From contig JAZRNY010000034.1 of assembly GCA_045648445.1 (NCBI GenBank), positions 1 through 64,000 on the forward strand: a stretch of DNA of 64,000 nucleotides. Direction: 5' to 3'. Numbering within the stretch: position 1 is the stretch's first letter; the number at the start of each line of letters is the position of its first letter. The position numbers were made by a program, and so were the translations under genes. Shown here piece by piece: positions 43,352 through 52,220 of the stretch. Below the pieces are notes generated by a model, which was given only the letters and a program-made list of their open reading frames with translations, did no database searches and was not told the DNA's origin. Origin of the DNA: SIG607 sp045648445. Its GTDB lineage: Bacteria > Bacillota > Clostridia > Oscillospirales > Acutalibacteraceae.

Positions 43352-43369
43352 TTTTAGGGAGTGATACTT

Positions 43370-43957
43370 ATGCCTAAAAAAACTGCTAAAAATACCATGG
43401 GAAAAATAGTATCGGCTGCGTGGAAACTTTTTTACGAGCAAGGATATGAAGATACAACGGTAGAAGATATTATAAAAGCGTCAGCCACGTCAAAGGGTTC
43501 GTTTTACCATTACTTTGACAGTAAGGATGCTTTGCTTGGTACCCTTGCATATCTTTTTGATGAAAAATACGAAGAACTTGAAAACGCTATAAACACTCAA
43601 ATAAACGCAGTGGATATTCTTATATTTTTAAACCGTCAACTTTTTGAAATGATTGAAAGCACCGTTGACCTTGAACTTATTAAAAGACTTTATTCTACAC
43701 AACTGCTTACCAAAAGTGAAAAGCAACTTCTTGACCACAATAGAGTTTACTATAGATTGCTTAGAAAAATAGTTATTATGGGTCAGGACAAGGGCGAGAT
43801 TACAAAAGAACAGTCGGTTAACGATATTGTTAAATATTACGCCTTTTGCGAAAGGGCGCTAATATACGATTGGTGCCTTTGTAACGGTGATTATTCTTTA
43901 AGCGATTATTCGGCAAAATTACTGCCCTTTTTCCTTAAAAAAATCGAAAAAGCGTAA
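43370..43957 (+). CDS. TetR/AcrR family regulator
   Basis: A 195-residue regulator. The N-terminal helix-turn-helix spans about residues 10-55: IVSAAWKLFYEQGYEDTTVEDIIKA followed by SKGSFYHYFDSKDALL. The C-terminal ligand domain is not assignable. I chose ATG 43370, nine bases after TAGGGAG; GTG 43361 is the alternative. A 14-bp TAGACT-AC-AGTCTA palindrome lies 27 bp after its stop, upstream of putP, so putP and possibly the regulator itself are candidate targets (inference). Confidence 0.88.
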   Translation: MPKKTAKNTMGKIVSAAWKLFYEQGYEDTTVEDIIKASATSKGSFYHYFDSKDALLGTLAYLFDEKYEELENAINTQINAVDILIFLNRQLFEMIESTVDLELIKRLYSTQLLTKSEKQLLDHNRVYYRLLRKIVIMGQDKGEITKEQSVNDIVKYYAFCERALIYDWCLCNGDYSLSDYSAKLLPFFLKKIEKA

Positions 43958-43983
43958 GTTTATTTTTAGTACGATTTTTGGTA

Positions 43984-43997
43984 TAGACTACAGTCTA
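43984..43997. promoter_or_regulatory. Perfect palindrome, candidate TetR operator
   Basis: TAGACT-AC-AGTCTA, 6-bp arms and a 2-bp centre. A related half-site AGTCTA recurs at 44058-44063, in the loop of the next hairpin. Confidence 0.45.
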
Positions 43998-44033
43998 GTT
44001 AAAATTACTTTTAAAACAATATAAAATACACAA

Positions 44034-44085
44034 AATGCAGAACTATGTACGGAAATTAGTCTATACTTAGTTCTGCATTGATTTT
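44034..44085 (+). terminator. Hairpin between tetR and putP, probable terminator
   Basis: AATGCAGAACTA (44034-44045) pairs perfectly with TAGTTCTGCATT (44068-44079) across a 22-nt loop, followed by GATTTTTG. The 3' arm overlaps the -35 box of putP. Confidence 0.6.
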
Positions 44086-44106
44086 TGTAAAAAGGTGTGT
44101 TATACT
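44078..44106 (+). promoter_or_regulatory. Promoter of putP
   Basis: TTGATT (44078-44083), a 17-bp spacer and TATACT (44101-44106) preceded by TG (extended -10). Confidence 0.65.
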
Positions 44107-44141
44107 GTTTTTGTTCTATTTTTTAAAGAAGGAGAGATTTT

Positions 44142-45701
44142 ATGAATATCTCAAAACTTATGGCTTTTGTAATTTACTTTTTAGCCATGCTTGCAATTGG
44201 TTTTGTTTTCTTCCTTAAATCAAGAAAACAAAGTGGTGAAAAGGATTATTTCCTTGGCGGACGTTCTATGGGCCCGTGGGTAACCGCTATGAGCGCTCAG
44301 GCGTCTGATATGAGCGGTTGGCTTTTGATGGGCTTCCCCGGAAGTATTCTTGCTTTTGGTATGGGTAAGGTTTGGATAGGTATCGGTCTTGCGCTTGGTA
44401 CTATTCTTAACTGGGTGATTATGGCAAGACGTCTTCGCCGTTTTTCAAAGGCTGCAGGCGACTCTATAACACTTCCACAGTATCTTACTAACCGTTTTGC
44501 TTCCTCTAGCCCTGCATTAAAGGTTATATGCGCAGTTATTTTCCTTATAGCATTTACCGTATACGTTGCATCTGCATTTAACGCAGGTACTACAGTATTC
44601 TGCTCGGTTATTCCTTGGTTTGAAACAAGAAAGCAACTTGCAATGATACTCTTTGCCGCAATAATTCTTGTTTATACCTTTATGGGTGGTTACAAGGCTG
44701 TTTGTTGGACCGACTTTTTCCAGGGTATTTTAATGCTCGTAGCATTACTTGCAGTTCCGATTATTATGTTCTCATTAGGCGATTTTGACGATACATACAA
44801 AACTGCATTTGCTGACGGCGTTACAGCATTTAATTCCAACCCCTTTACTGCAAGTTGGCAGGATATTGCTTCGGGTCTAGGTTGGGGACTTGGTTACTTC
44901 GGTATGCCTCACATTCTTGTAAGATTTATGTCTATAAAGAAGTCTTCAATGGTTAAAAAGTCTTCTTCAGTTGCAATTGTTTGGGTTATTCTTACCCTTG
45001 GCGCAGCAATAGCAATTGCTTATTTTGCTCGTGCATATATGTTTACTGACGGAACTTCACTTGCAGTATCTTTGATTCCTGCAGGTCTTCAGCAAAACGT
45101 ATTTATCAAAATAGTTGACGATATTTTCCCCGGATTTATTGCAGGTGTTCTTCTTTCCGCAATTATCGCCGCTTCTATGTCTACCGCTGACTCTCAACTT
45201 CTTGTTGCGTCTTCTTCCTTTACAAGCGATATTTATAAACCTATTATAAGACGCAATAAGGCAAGCGACAAAGAACTGCTTTGGGTTGGTAGAATTGTAG
45301 TTCTCATTGTAACCATAGTAGCGCTTCTTATTTCTCTTTCGGGTCTTAAAGGCACTAATCCTTGGGCTTCGAACATTATGGCAATGGTTGAAAACGCATG
45401 GGGTCTTTTCGGCGCTGCTTTCGGTCCTGTAGTTATTCTTTCACTTTTCTGGAAACGCTTTAACTACGCAGGCGCAGTTGCAGGTATTGTAGCAGGCGCT
45501 GCCGCTGATATTGCTTGGCTTGTTCTCTTTACAAGTACCGTTACCGATGCTGTTGTTTATAACACCGGCGTATACGAAATTATCCCCGGTTTCGTTATAG
45601 GCGCAATAGTTTCGATAGTTGTTACCCTTTGCACAAAGGCACCAAGTCAGGAAGTTATAGATATTTATAACCAAGCAACCGACACTTCTATCGACGATTA
45701 A
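44142..45701 (+). CDS. putP: Sodium/proline symporter
   Basis: A 519-residue sodium:solute symporter family protein with about 13 membrane helices. Typical PutP features: GGRSMGPWVTAMSAQASDMSGWLLMGFPG in the first helices, the SSS signature region with FMGGYKAVCWTDFFQG, and SAIIAASMSTADSQLL (sodium site). It imports proline with sodium. AAGGAGAG is 8 bp before the ATG. It is preceded by the tetR gene and operator-like palindrome and followed by a strong terminator. Confidence 0.93.
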   Translation: MNISKLMAFVIYFLAMLAIGFVFFLKSRKQSGEKDYFLGGRSMGPWVTAMSAQASDMSGWLLMGFPGSILAFGMGKVWIGIGLALGTILNWVIMARRLRRFSKAAGDSITLPQYLTNRFASSSPALKVICAVIFLIAFTVYVASAFNAGTTVFCSVIPWFETRKQLAMILFAAIILVYTFMGGYKAVCWTDFFQGILMLVALLAVPIIMFSLGDFDDTYKTAFADGVTAFNSNPFTASWQDIASGLGWGLGYFGMPHILVRFMSIKKSSMVKKSSSVAIVWVILTLGAAIAIAYFARAYMFTDGTSLAVSLIPAGLQQNVFIKIVDDIFPGFIAGVLLSAIIAASMSTADSQLLVASSSFTSDIYKPIIRRNKASDKELLWVGRIVVLIVTIVALLISLSGLKGTNPWASNIMAMVENAWGLFGAAFGPVVILSLFWKRFNYAGAVAGIVAGAAADIAWLVLFTSTVTDAVVYNTGVYEIIPGFVIGAIVSIVVTLCTKAPSQEVIDIYNQATDTSIDD

Positions 45702-45712
45702 TAAAACTTTTT

Positions 45713-45750
45713 AAATAACCGACGGCGAAAAAACCGTCGGTTATTTTTTT
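45713..45750 (+). terminator. Terminator of putP
   Basis: AAATAACCGACGG (45713-45725) pairs with CCGTCGGTTATTT (45734-45746), then a T-run. Confidence 0.92.
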
Positions 45751-45758
45751 ATTTTCTG

Positions 45759-45787
45759 TTGATATTTTTGGCAATAATAAGTATAAT
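45759..45787 (+). promoter_or_regulatory. Promoter of murD operon
   Basis: TTGATA (45759-45764), a 17-bp spacer and TATAAT (45782-45787), 44 bp upstream of murD. Confidence 0.75.
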
Positions 45788-45831
45788 AGAAATATATATA
45801 ATTTATAATAACTACGGAAGGGGCGGAATTT

Positions 45832-47211
45832 ATGGATTGCAAACAGTTTTGGCAACATATTTCCACCAAAAAAATAGCAATTTGCGGAATAGGTGTAAGC
45901 AACACTCCTTTAATACTTGATTTTATAAGCAAGGGCGCAAGGGTAATTGCTTGTGATAGAAGAAACAGAGCGCAGATAGGCGCACTTGCAGACGAACTTG
46001 AAAATGCAGGTGCAGAACTCCGTCTTGGCGAAAGATACCTTGACGACCTTGAAGTAGATATAATTTTCCGTACTCCCGGAATGAATTTTTATATTCCGGA
46101 ACTTGATATGGCCAGAAAACGCGGTATTGCCGTTACAAGCGAAATGGAAGTTTTCTTTGACCTTTGTCCTGCAACTATTTTTGCGGTTACAGGTTCTGAC
46201 GGTAAAACCACCACTACAACTCTTATTGCAAAAATGCTTGAAGCAGAGGGCAAAAAGGTTCACATAGGCGGAAATATCGGCAAACCTTTGCTTCCAAGAA
46301 TAACCGAAATTGAGCCTGACGATTTCGTTGTTGCCGAACTTTCTTCTTTCCAACTTATTTCTATGAGAAAAAGCCCCGACGTAGCAGTAGTTACAAACGT
46401 TGCTCCAAACCATCTTGATATTCATAAGGATATGGATGAATACGTTGAGGCAAAGAAAAATATTTTAATGCATCAAAATGCTTTTTCTCGTACCGTACTT
46501 AACCGCGACAATGAAATTACTTCCGGTTTTTCCCGTCACGTACGCGGTCAGTCTTTAAGTTTTAGTATGGAAAGACCTCTTAAAAACGGCGCGTGGCTTG
46601 ATACCGACGGAACCATTCATATGGCGTACAGAGGTATGGACGTACCCGTAATGCACAGAGATAACATTTCTATAATCGGTGACCACAACGTAGAAAATTA
46701 TCTTGCGGCTATTTCTGCCGTTTGGGGATACGTAAGCGCTGACAACATCCGCAAGGTTGCTAAAGAATTTATGGGTGTTGAGCATAGAAACGAACTTGTA
46801 AGAGAGGTTAACGGCGTACGCTACTTTAACGATTCTATCGCAAGCAGTCCTTCACGTACCATAGCAGGTCTTAAATCCTTTGATAGAAAAGTAATGCTTA
46901 TTGCGGGCGGTTACGATAAACACATACCCTTTGAACCCTTAGCGCCGTATATTATCGAAAAGGTTAAATTTATGGCTCTTTCAGGCCCGACTGCCGCCGC
47001 TATTGAAAAGGCTGTATTAGAACATCCTCATTATAACGGTGTTCCCGAAATAGTAAGGGTAAACGATATTAAAGAGGCTTTAGAAATCGTAAGTGCTAAG
47101 GCTCAAAGCGGCGATATAGTTACACTTTCTCCTGCTTGCGCATCTTTTGATGCTTTCCCGAATTTTGAAGCAAGAGGTAAATACTTTAAGGAATTGGTAA
47201 ATAATTTATAA
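45832..47211 (+). CDS. murD: UDP-N-acetylmuramoylalanine--D-glutamate ligase
   Basis: A 459-residue Mur ligase adding D-Glu to UDP-MurNAc-L-Ala. Domain 1 (residues 1 to about 105, IAICGIGVSNTPLI), domain 2 with the ATP loop VTGSDGKTTTTTL (about residues 119-131) and ELSSFQL, domain 3 with VEHRNELV, NDSIASSPSRTIAGL and LSPACASFDAFPNF. ATG has GGGGCGG upstream. It overlaps the first M42 gene by one base. It is away from the usual dcw cluster (murE, mraY, murG). Confidence 0.96.
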   Translation: MDCKQFWQHISTKKIAICGIGVSNTPLILDFISKGARVIACDRRNRAQIGALADELENAGAELRLGERYLDDLEVDIIFRTPGMNFYIPELDMARKRGIAVTSEMEVFFDLCPATIFAVTGSDGKTTTTTLIAKMLEAEGKKVHIGGNIGKPLLPRITEIEPDDFVVAELSSFQLISMRKSPDVAVVTNVAPNHLDIHKDMDEYVEAKKNILMHQNAFSRTVLNRDNEITSGFSRHVRGQSLSFSMERPLKNGAWLDTDGTIHMAYRGMDVPVMHRDNISIIGDHNVENYLAAISAVWGYVSADNIRKVAKEFMGVEHRNELVREVNGVRYFNDSIASSPSRTIAGLKSFDRKVMLIAGGYDKHIPFEPLAPYIIEKVKFMALSGPTAAAIEKAVLEHPHYNGVPEIVRVNDIKEALEIVSAKAQSGDIVTLSPACASFDAFPNFEARGKYFKELVNNL

Positions 47212-48224
47212 TGGATATTAAAGAACTTTTAAAAGAATTGACTTTAAGTTTTTCAATAGGTCATATAAGCGGCGCCCGTGAAATTCTCGGGCGCGTTGTT
47301 TCGCCTTATGCTGAAACTGAAAAAATAGGAAATCAAGGTCTTGTTGCAACCATAAATAAAGACTGCAAAAAGACTATACTTATTGATGCCCATTTGGATG
47401 AAATAGGTTTTACCGTTACTAATATAGATGAAAAAGGTTTTCTTACCGTATCAAATTGCGGTGGAATCGATTTACGTCAACTTCCTACAAAACAGGTGAT
47501 TATTCACGGAAAAGAAAGGGTTAAGGGTGTGTTCATAAGCACTCCGCCTCATCTTTCTAAGGATAATGAAAAGTTTTCTGATTTAAGCAAAATTAAAATA
47601 GATACAGGACTTTTGCAAAAGGCAAAAGAAATAATCAGCGTGGGCGATTACGTAACCTTTGACGGTGAATTTTTCCCCTTGGGCGAAAACAGAGTAACCT
47701 CTAAAAGTCTTGATAACCGCGCAGGCTGTGCGGTGCTTGCACTTTTAGCAGAAAGACTGAAAAAAGAAAATCTTCCCGTAAACGTAAAATTTTTATTTAG
47801 TGAAGGGGAAGAACTTGGACTTAGAGGGGCAAGAACTGCCGCTTACGGAATAAATGCCGATGAGGCTATAATAGTTGACGTTAGTTTCGGCGATGCGCCT
47901 GACGTAAAGGGCGATGATTGTTCACCCCTTGGAAGCGGAGTTATGATTGGTGTTTCTCCAATACTTTGCAGAAATATAACCCGTACTTTAGAAGATATTG
48001 CTGTTAAAAACAATATTCCCTTTACAAATGAAATTATGGGTTCAACCACGGGAACAAATGCCGACGTAATCTCAATAATTAAAGAGGGAATATCCTGCGG
48101 ACTTGTTTCTATTCCTCTTCGTAATATGCATACCGATTGCGAAATAGTTGATATACGCGATATTGAGGCAACTGTAGATTTACTGCTAAAATACATTTTA
48201 TCGGGAGGCGTAAACAATGATTGA
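47211..48224 (+). CDS. M42 family metallopeptidase, copy 1
   Basis: A 337-residue aminopeptidase (glutamyl/deblocking type). Metal-binding motifs: IDAHLDEIGF (about residue 60), KSLDNRAGC (about 165), the catalytic pair in SEGEELGLRGA (about 200), IVDVSFGDAPD (about 222), and RNMHTDCEIVD near the end. A PDZ-like insert interrupts the catalytic domain as in TET peptidases. It overlaps murD by 1 bp and copy 2 by 8 bp. Confidence 0.9.
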   Translation: MDIKELLKELTLSFSIGHISGAREILGRVVSPYAETEKIGNQGLVATINKDCKKTILIDAHLDEIGFTVTNIDEKGFLTVSNCGGIDLRQLPTKQVIIHGKERVKGVFISTPPHLSKDNEKFSDLSKIKIDTGLLQKAKEIISVGDYVTFDGEFFPLGENRVTSKSLDNRAGCAVLALLAERLKKENLPVNVKFLFSEGEELGLRGARTAAYGINADEAIIVDVSFGDAPDVKGDDCSPLGSGVMIGVSPILCRNITRTLEDIAVKNNIPFTNEIMGSTTGTNADVISIIKEGISCGLVSIPLRNMHTDCEIVDIRDIEATVDLLLKYILSGGVNND

Positions 48225-49230
48225 ACTGCTTAAAAAACTATGCCTTGCCGATGGTGTTTCGGGAAATGAAAAAAACGTTGCCCAAATTATAATAGACGAA
48301 ATAAAAGATTATGCACAGGTGAAAACTGATGCGCTTGGCAACATTATCGCTTTTAAAAAGGGGAAGAAAACTCCTGACAAAAGAATTATGATTGACGCCC
48401 ACATAGACGAGGTCGGATTAATAATAACGGGTGTTACGTCTGACGGCTTTTTAAAGTTTTCGGTTGTAGGCGGAATAAATTCTTCTGCGCTTATTTGCAA
48501 AAAAGTTTTAATTGAAGGCAAAACCGTAGGTGTAATTGGTTGCAAGCCCGTTCATCTTTGTTCGGCTGATGAAAAGGAAACACCACCAAAGGAAAATAGT
48601 CTTTATATTGATATTGGCGCTTCAACCAAAGAGGAAGCCTTAAAAACCGTGCGTCTTGGCGATATGGCAACCTTTATAAGCGAATTTTTATTAATGGGAA
48701 ATGAAAATTTAAAAGCAAAAGCATTGGACGATAGGGTTGGTTGTGCTACGCTTATTTCTATGATAAAAAATTATGATGAATATGATTTTTACGCCACATT
48801 TACCGTTCAGGAGGAGGTAGGTCTTCGCGGAGCAAGGACTGCCACATTTGGAGTAAATCCTGATTTTGCAATATGTCTTGAGGCTACAACGGCGGCAGAT
48901 ATTGCAGGTGTTGCAGATGAAGATAAGGTGTGCGCCTTGGGAAAAGGCCCTGCAGTTTCCTTTATGGATAAAGCCACGGTTTATGACAGAGGTCTTTACG
49001 ATGCGGCGCTTTTATGCAATACTCCCCATCAAACAAAATCAGCGGTAACGGGCGGAAACAATTCAGGTGCAGTGCATTTAACTAAAGAAGGCGTACGCAC
49101 CATTGCTCTTTCGGTTCCTTGCAGATATATTCATACAGGTTCTAGCGTATGTAACATTTCTGATATATTAAATCTTGAAAAACTTGCTTGTGAACTATGC
49201 AGTAAAATTTGCTCCGGTGAAATAAAGTGA
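48217..49230 (+). CDS. M42 family metallopeptidase, copy 2
   Basis: A 337-residue paralogue of the preceding gene and of identical length. Motifs: IDAHIDEVGL, KALDDRVGC, TVQEEVGLRGA, ICLEATTAADI and RYIHTGSSVC. It differs from copy 1 at the fourth site, Glu instead of Asp. Tandem M42 genes can form mixed TET complexes with different specificities (known in archaea; inference here). It overlaps copy 1 by 8 bp and the GNAT gene by 4 bp. Confidence 0.9.
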   Translation: MIELLKKLCLADGVSGNEKNVAQIIIDEIKDYAQVKTDALGNIIAFKKGKKTPDKRIMIDAHIDEVGLIITGVTSDGFLKFSVVGGINSSALICKKVLIEGKTVGVIGCKPVHLCSADEKETPPKENSLYIDIGASTKEEALKTVRLGDMATFISEFLLMGNENLKAKALDDRVGCATLISMIKNYDEYDFYATFTVQEEVGLRGARTATFGVNPDFAICLEATTAADIAGVADEDKVCALGKGPAVSFMDKATVYDRGLYDAALLCNTPHQTKSAVTGGNNSGAVHLTKEGVRTIALSVPCRYIHTGSSVCNISDILNLEKLACELCSKICSGEIK

Positions 49231-49928
49231 TAATTAAAGAATACAATGATGATTTTGGAAAAACTGATGACGTTGCCCTTGTTAAAATCAGATGTTCCTA
49301 TAAGGCATATAAAGATTACGATAGGGTGGCGCAGTTTTACAGCGGTATAAAATGCGATGGAAAACCTTATGCTGTTATAGCAAAGGTGGGCGGTTATATA
49401 AGTCTTTACGAAAACGGCGGAGATGTTGACGAATTAAAAGATTTTTTAAAATTCGTGGGTTTTAGCGGAATTTTCACTTCTGTTAAAACTGTCGAAAAAC
49501 TAAATCTTAAAATAAACGAAAAATGTCTTTGTTTTAAAATCAGTCCGCCTTATGAAAGTTCTGAAAAAGGTGAAGACGGCACCCCAAGAAAACTTATGGA
49601 ATGTCTTAGCGAAGGGTTAAGCATTGAAGATTCTGACGGATTTGTTGCCGACGTTACATTCAGAACTTTACATTCATGCGCCGATTACGTATTAAAAGAC
49701 GGTGGCGGAGCGCTTTTGTTTTATACCGAAAATCAAGGACTTATAAACGGCATAGCCACTCCGAAAAATAAGCGTGGCAAGGGTCTTGGCAGTCAACTTG
49801 TAAAAATGATTTTAAATAAAGCGGGGCAAAGAACCGTTTATGCCTGCGCCGAAGAAAAAAATAAAGATTTTTATATAAAAAACGGTTTTACTTTAATCGG
49901 CGAAGCCGCGTATTGTGAGGAAGAATAA
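49227..49928 (+). CDS. GNAT family N-acetyltransferase
   Basis: A 233-residue protein. The C-terminal third has the acetyl-CoA loop KNKRGKGLGSQLVKMIL and the NGFTLIGEAA end typical of GNAT enzymes. The N-terminal 120 residues are unassigned. GTG start (49227) overlaps the M42 stop by 4 bp; the stop overlaps the next ATG by 1 bp. Substrate unknown; an amine or peptide N-terminus is plausible beside aminopeptidases. Confidence 0.8.
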   Translation: MIIKEYNDDFGKTDDVALVKIRCSYKAYKDYDRVAQFYSGIKCDGKPYAVIAKVGGYISLYENGGDVDELKDFLKFVGFSGIFTSVKTVEKLNLKINEKCLCFKISPPYESSEKGEDGTPRKLMECLSEGLSIEDSDGFVADVTFRTLHSCADYVLKDGGGALLFYTENQGLINGIATPKNKRGKGLGSQLVKMILNKAGQRTVYACAEEKNKDFYIKNGFTLIGEAAYCEEE

Positions 49929-51202
49929 TGAAACAAACTTTTTTTGACGTTAACGAAAAACTGTTATCTTTGGATGAGCAAATTATTGAAGAAACCAAAG
50001 AACAGTTTGAAAAAATAAACAGTATTGCGCAGTTTAATCAGCAAAAGGTGTTATCTGCTTTTATAAAACATAAAGTAAGTGAAATGCATCTTGGCATTTC
50101 TACAGGTTACGGATATGACGATATAGGCAGAGATACCCTTGAAAAACTTTGGGCAGACTGTATGGGAGCCGAAGATTCTCTTATAAGACACAATTTTGTT
50201 TCGGGTACTCATACTCTTTGCGTTGCGCTTTTCGGTGTTCTTCGTCCCAAAGATAAAATGATTTGTCTTACGGGCCGTCCTTACGATACACTTATAGGTG
50301 TGCTTGGTATTGATGAACACGTTGACGGTTCATTAAAGGATTTCGGTGTAGAGTACAGTCAGGTTGATTTAAAAGAAAACGGAACCGTTGATGAAGAAGC
50401 AGTTATAAAAGCCTTAAAAGAAGATACATATAAAATGGCTTATATTCAGCGTTCTCGCGGATATAGTCTTCGTCCAAGCCTTTCTATTGAAAAGATTGAA
50501 AGACTTTGTAAAATAGTTAAGGAAATATCTCCTGAAACAATAATAATGGTAGATAATTGTTACGGAGAATTTGTGCAAACAAAAGAACCTACCCAAGTAG
50601 GCGCAGACCTTATTGCAGGTTCTTTGATAAAAAATCCCGGTGGAGGTATTGCTCCAACGGGCGGATATATTGCAGGTAGACGTGATCTTGTTGAACAGTG
50701 CGCATTTAGACTTACTGCACCGGGCGTGGGCAGGGAAGTTGGAGCCACTCTCGGACACAACCGAGAAATGTATATGGGTGTGTTTGCTGCTCCTCATACG
50801 GTAGGTGAGGCTTTAAAAACAGCGGTTTATTGTTCGGCGCTATTTTCTAAACTTGGTTATAGTGTATCGCCTATGCCCGGTGAAGACAGAGCCGATATTA
50901 TTCAGTCGGTTATTTTGGGTAACAGAGAAGCGCTTATTGCTTTTTGCAAAGGTATGCAAAGCGGCGCACCTATAGATTCTTTCGTTTCTCCTGAGCCGTG
51001 GGCTATGCCGGGATATACCGATGAAGTTATTATGGCTGCAGGCAGTTTTACTTTAGGTGCTTCTATTGAACTTTCTGCTGATGCACCACTGAGAGAACCA
51101 TTTGCGGCTTGGATGCAGGGTGGTCTAAACTTTCACAGCGGTCAAATGGGGGTACTTCTTGCTGCCGACAGTATGGCTAAAAAAGGACTATTGACCTTAT
51201 AA
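49928..51202 (+). CDS. Methionine gamma-lyase family / aluminium-resistance family PLP enzyme
   Basis: A 424-residue PLP enzyme of the Met_gamma_lyase (PF06838, YnbB) family. The PLP lysine is in GSLIKNPGGGIAPTGGYIAG (about residue 236), with VDNCYGEF binding the cofactor ring and HNFVSGTHT before it. Members are often named aluminium resistance proteins or cystathionine beta-lyase-like; no biochemical function is settled. It follows the GNAT gene with a 1-bp overlap. Confidence 0.9.
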   Translation: MKQTFFDVNEKLLSLDEQIIEETKEQFEKINSIAQFNQQKVLSAFIKHKVSEMHLGISTGYGYDDIGRDTLEKLWADCMGAEDSLIRHNFVSGTHTLCVALFGVLRPKDKMICLTGRPYDTLIGVLGIDEHVDGSLKDFGVEYSQVDLKENGTVDEEAVIKALKEDTYKMAYIQRSRGYSLRPSLSIEKIERLCKIVKEISPETIIMVDNCYGEFVQTKEPTQVGADLIAGSLIKNPGGGIAPTGGYIAGRRDLVEQCAFRLTAPGVGREVGATLGHNREMYMGVFAAPHTVGEALKTAVYCSALFSKLGYSVSPMPGEDRADIIQSVILGNREALIAFCKGMQSGAPIDSFVSPEPWAMPGYTDEVIMAAGSFTLGASIELSADAPLREPFAAWMQGGLNFHSGQMGVLLAADSMAKKGLLTL

Positions 51203-51246
51203 AAAAATTGTAGTAAAATAAAAAATCGAGAAAGGAGATGTTTTAA

Positions 51247-51921
51247 ATGAAGACGGTATTTGAAGGCGAAATACTTCATGTTATACCTATGGAAAAGGGA
51301 ATTATAATCACCTATTGTGAAAAGCGTACCGAAAGCCAACTTTCCGTTGCATTTAAAATGATTTCCTTTGAAACGGGCAAGGTTACTAACGTTGCTAAAA
51401 ACATTTATCAACTTTCTAAGTTTGGAGCAGCGTATAGATTATTTGTTGAACAAACTAAAAATTATCTAACCTGTAAAGGTATTCCGTTGCCTAATGATAG
51501 AATGTTGATTATAGAACTTGACGGAACGGTTAAGTTGCTTGATACCGATTCGACGGTTTTGTGGGCAGGGCAATTATTATATAAAAATGCTCCTCCTACT
51601 TCTATAGCGCTTTTTGAAAATAAACTTTGGACTTGTTATGCTGAGCATAACGTAGTAGTGCGATATAATATAAATACTATGAGGGAAGAACTCCGTATAG
51701 GCGGTGGCGCCAACTCTCCCTTTAGACAACCGTCGCACATTTTTGTGAAAGGTGATAAAGGTTATGTATGCAATCCCGGTACGTTGCAAATTTTAAAGAT
51801 TGATCTTAATAGCTATGACCTTGAGGTTTATAAGGAATTTACAAGTCCTGTAAAACAGTATTTAGAGGTTGACGGCTACGCTTTTGCCGTTATGGAAAAG
51901 GGCGTTTATTTACTGGATTGA
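51247..51921 (+). CDS. Unknown protein with beta-propeller-like repeats
   Basis: A 224-residue protein rich in beta-strand patterns: LLIIELDGTVKLLDTDST, SIALFENKLWTCYAEHNVVVRYNI, HIFVKGDKGYVCNPGTLQILKID, YLEVDGYAFAVMEKGVYLL. Each block looks like a propeller blade, though the count is less than a full propeller. I do not recognise the family. It follows the PLP enzyme by 44 bp with AGAAAGGAGATG as ribosome binding site, and the T-box promoter begins inside its stop codon. Confidence 0.6.
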   Translation: MKTVFEGEILHVIPMEKGIIITYCEKRTESQLSVAFKMISFETGKVTNVAKNIYQLSKFGAAYRLFVEQTKNYLTCKGIPLPNDRMLIIELDGTVKLLDTDSTVLWAGQLLYKNAPPTSIALFENKLWTCYAEHNVVVRYNINTMREELRIGGGANSPFRQPSHIFVKGDKGYVCNPGTLQILKIDLNSYDLEVYKEFTSPVKQYLEVDGYAFAVMEKGVYLLD

Positions 51922-51946
51922 CAAAAATGCTTTTTTCTGATATAAT
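51918..51946 (+). promoter_or_regulatory. Perfect-consensus promoter of the T-box transcript
   Basis: TTGACA (51918-51923), exactly 17 bp, TATAAT (51941-51946) preceded by TG. The -35 overlaps the stop codon of the upstream gene. Confidence 0.9.
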
Positions 51947-51952
51947 AATTAA

Positions 51953-52200
51953 AAAGTAAAGACTGTGACAAGAAGTAGTAACAGATAAAAACTGTTGTAG
52001 AGAGGAAACGGTTGGTGAAAGTTTCTGCAGTTTCTCTGCGAAGCCGTCTTTGAGTCGTCACCTCGAAATAATTAAGGGTGAACGGGTTCTCCCGTTACAG
52101 AGAACGGTTTTTAAAAACCGACAGAGTGCGAAGGTAACTTCGAATTCAGGTGGTAACACGGAAATTTTCGTCCTGAACGCAATTGCGTTCGGGATTTTTT
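51953..52200 (+). promoter_or_regulatory. T-box riboswitch leader
   Basis: Classic T-box layout. Stem I carries AGTAG (51974-51978), the AGAGAG bulge and GGTTGGTGAAAGTTTC; stem III follows; the T-box core AGGTGGTAACACGG lies at 52148-52161; the terminator TCCTGAACGC/GCGTTCGGGA (52171-52194) plus six T closes it. UGGU in the core would pair with a tRNA ending ACCA, so tRNAs with G at position 73, such as the tRNA-Ser here, do not fit. The specifier codon is uncertain: GTC (Val) in GAGTCGTCACC is my best guess. It controls the Lrp-aminotransferase pair. Confidence 0.9.
52171..52200 (+). terminator. T-box terminator
   Basis: The 10-bp stem 52171-52180/52185-52194 with loop AATT and six T; it competes with the antiterminator that includes the T-box core. 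Confidence 0.88.
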
Positions 52201-52220
52201 ATTTTTTAGGAGGTAATGAA

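Noticed and set aside
52050..52220. Upstream extension of the Lrp reading frame
   Set aside because: It lies within the T-box and its terminator; ATG 52221 with AGGAGGT is clearly the start.
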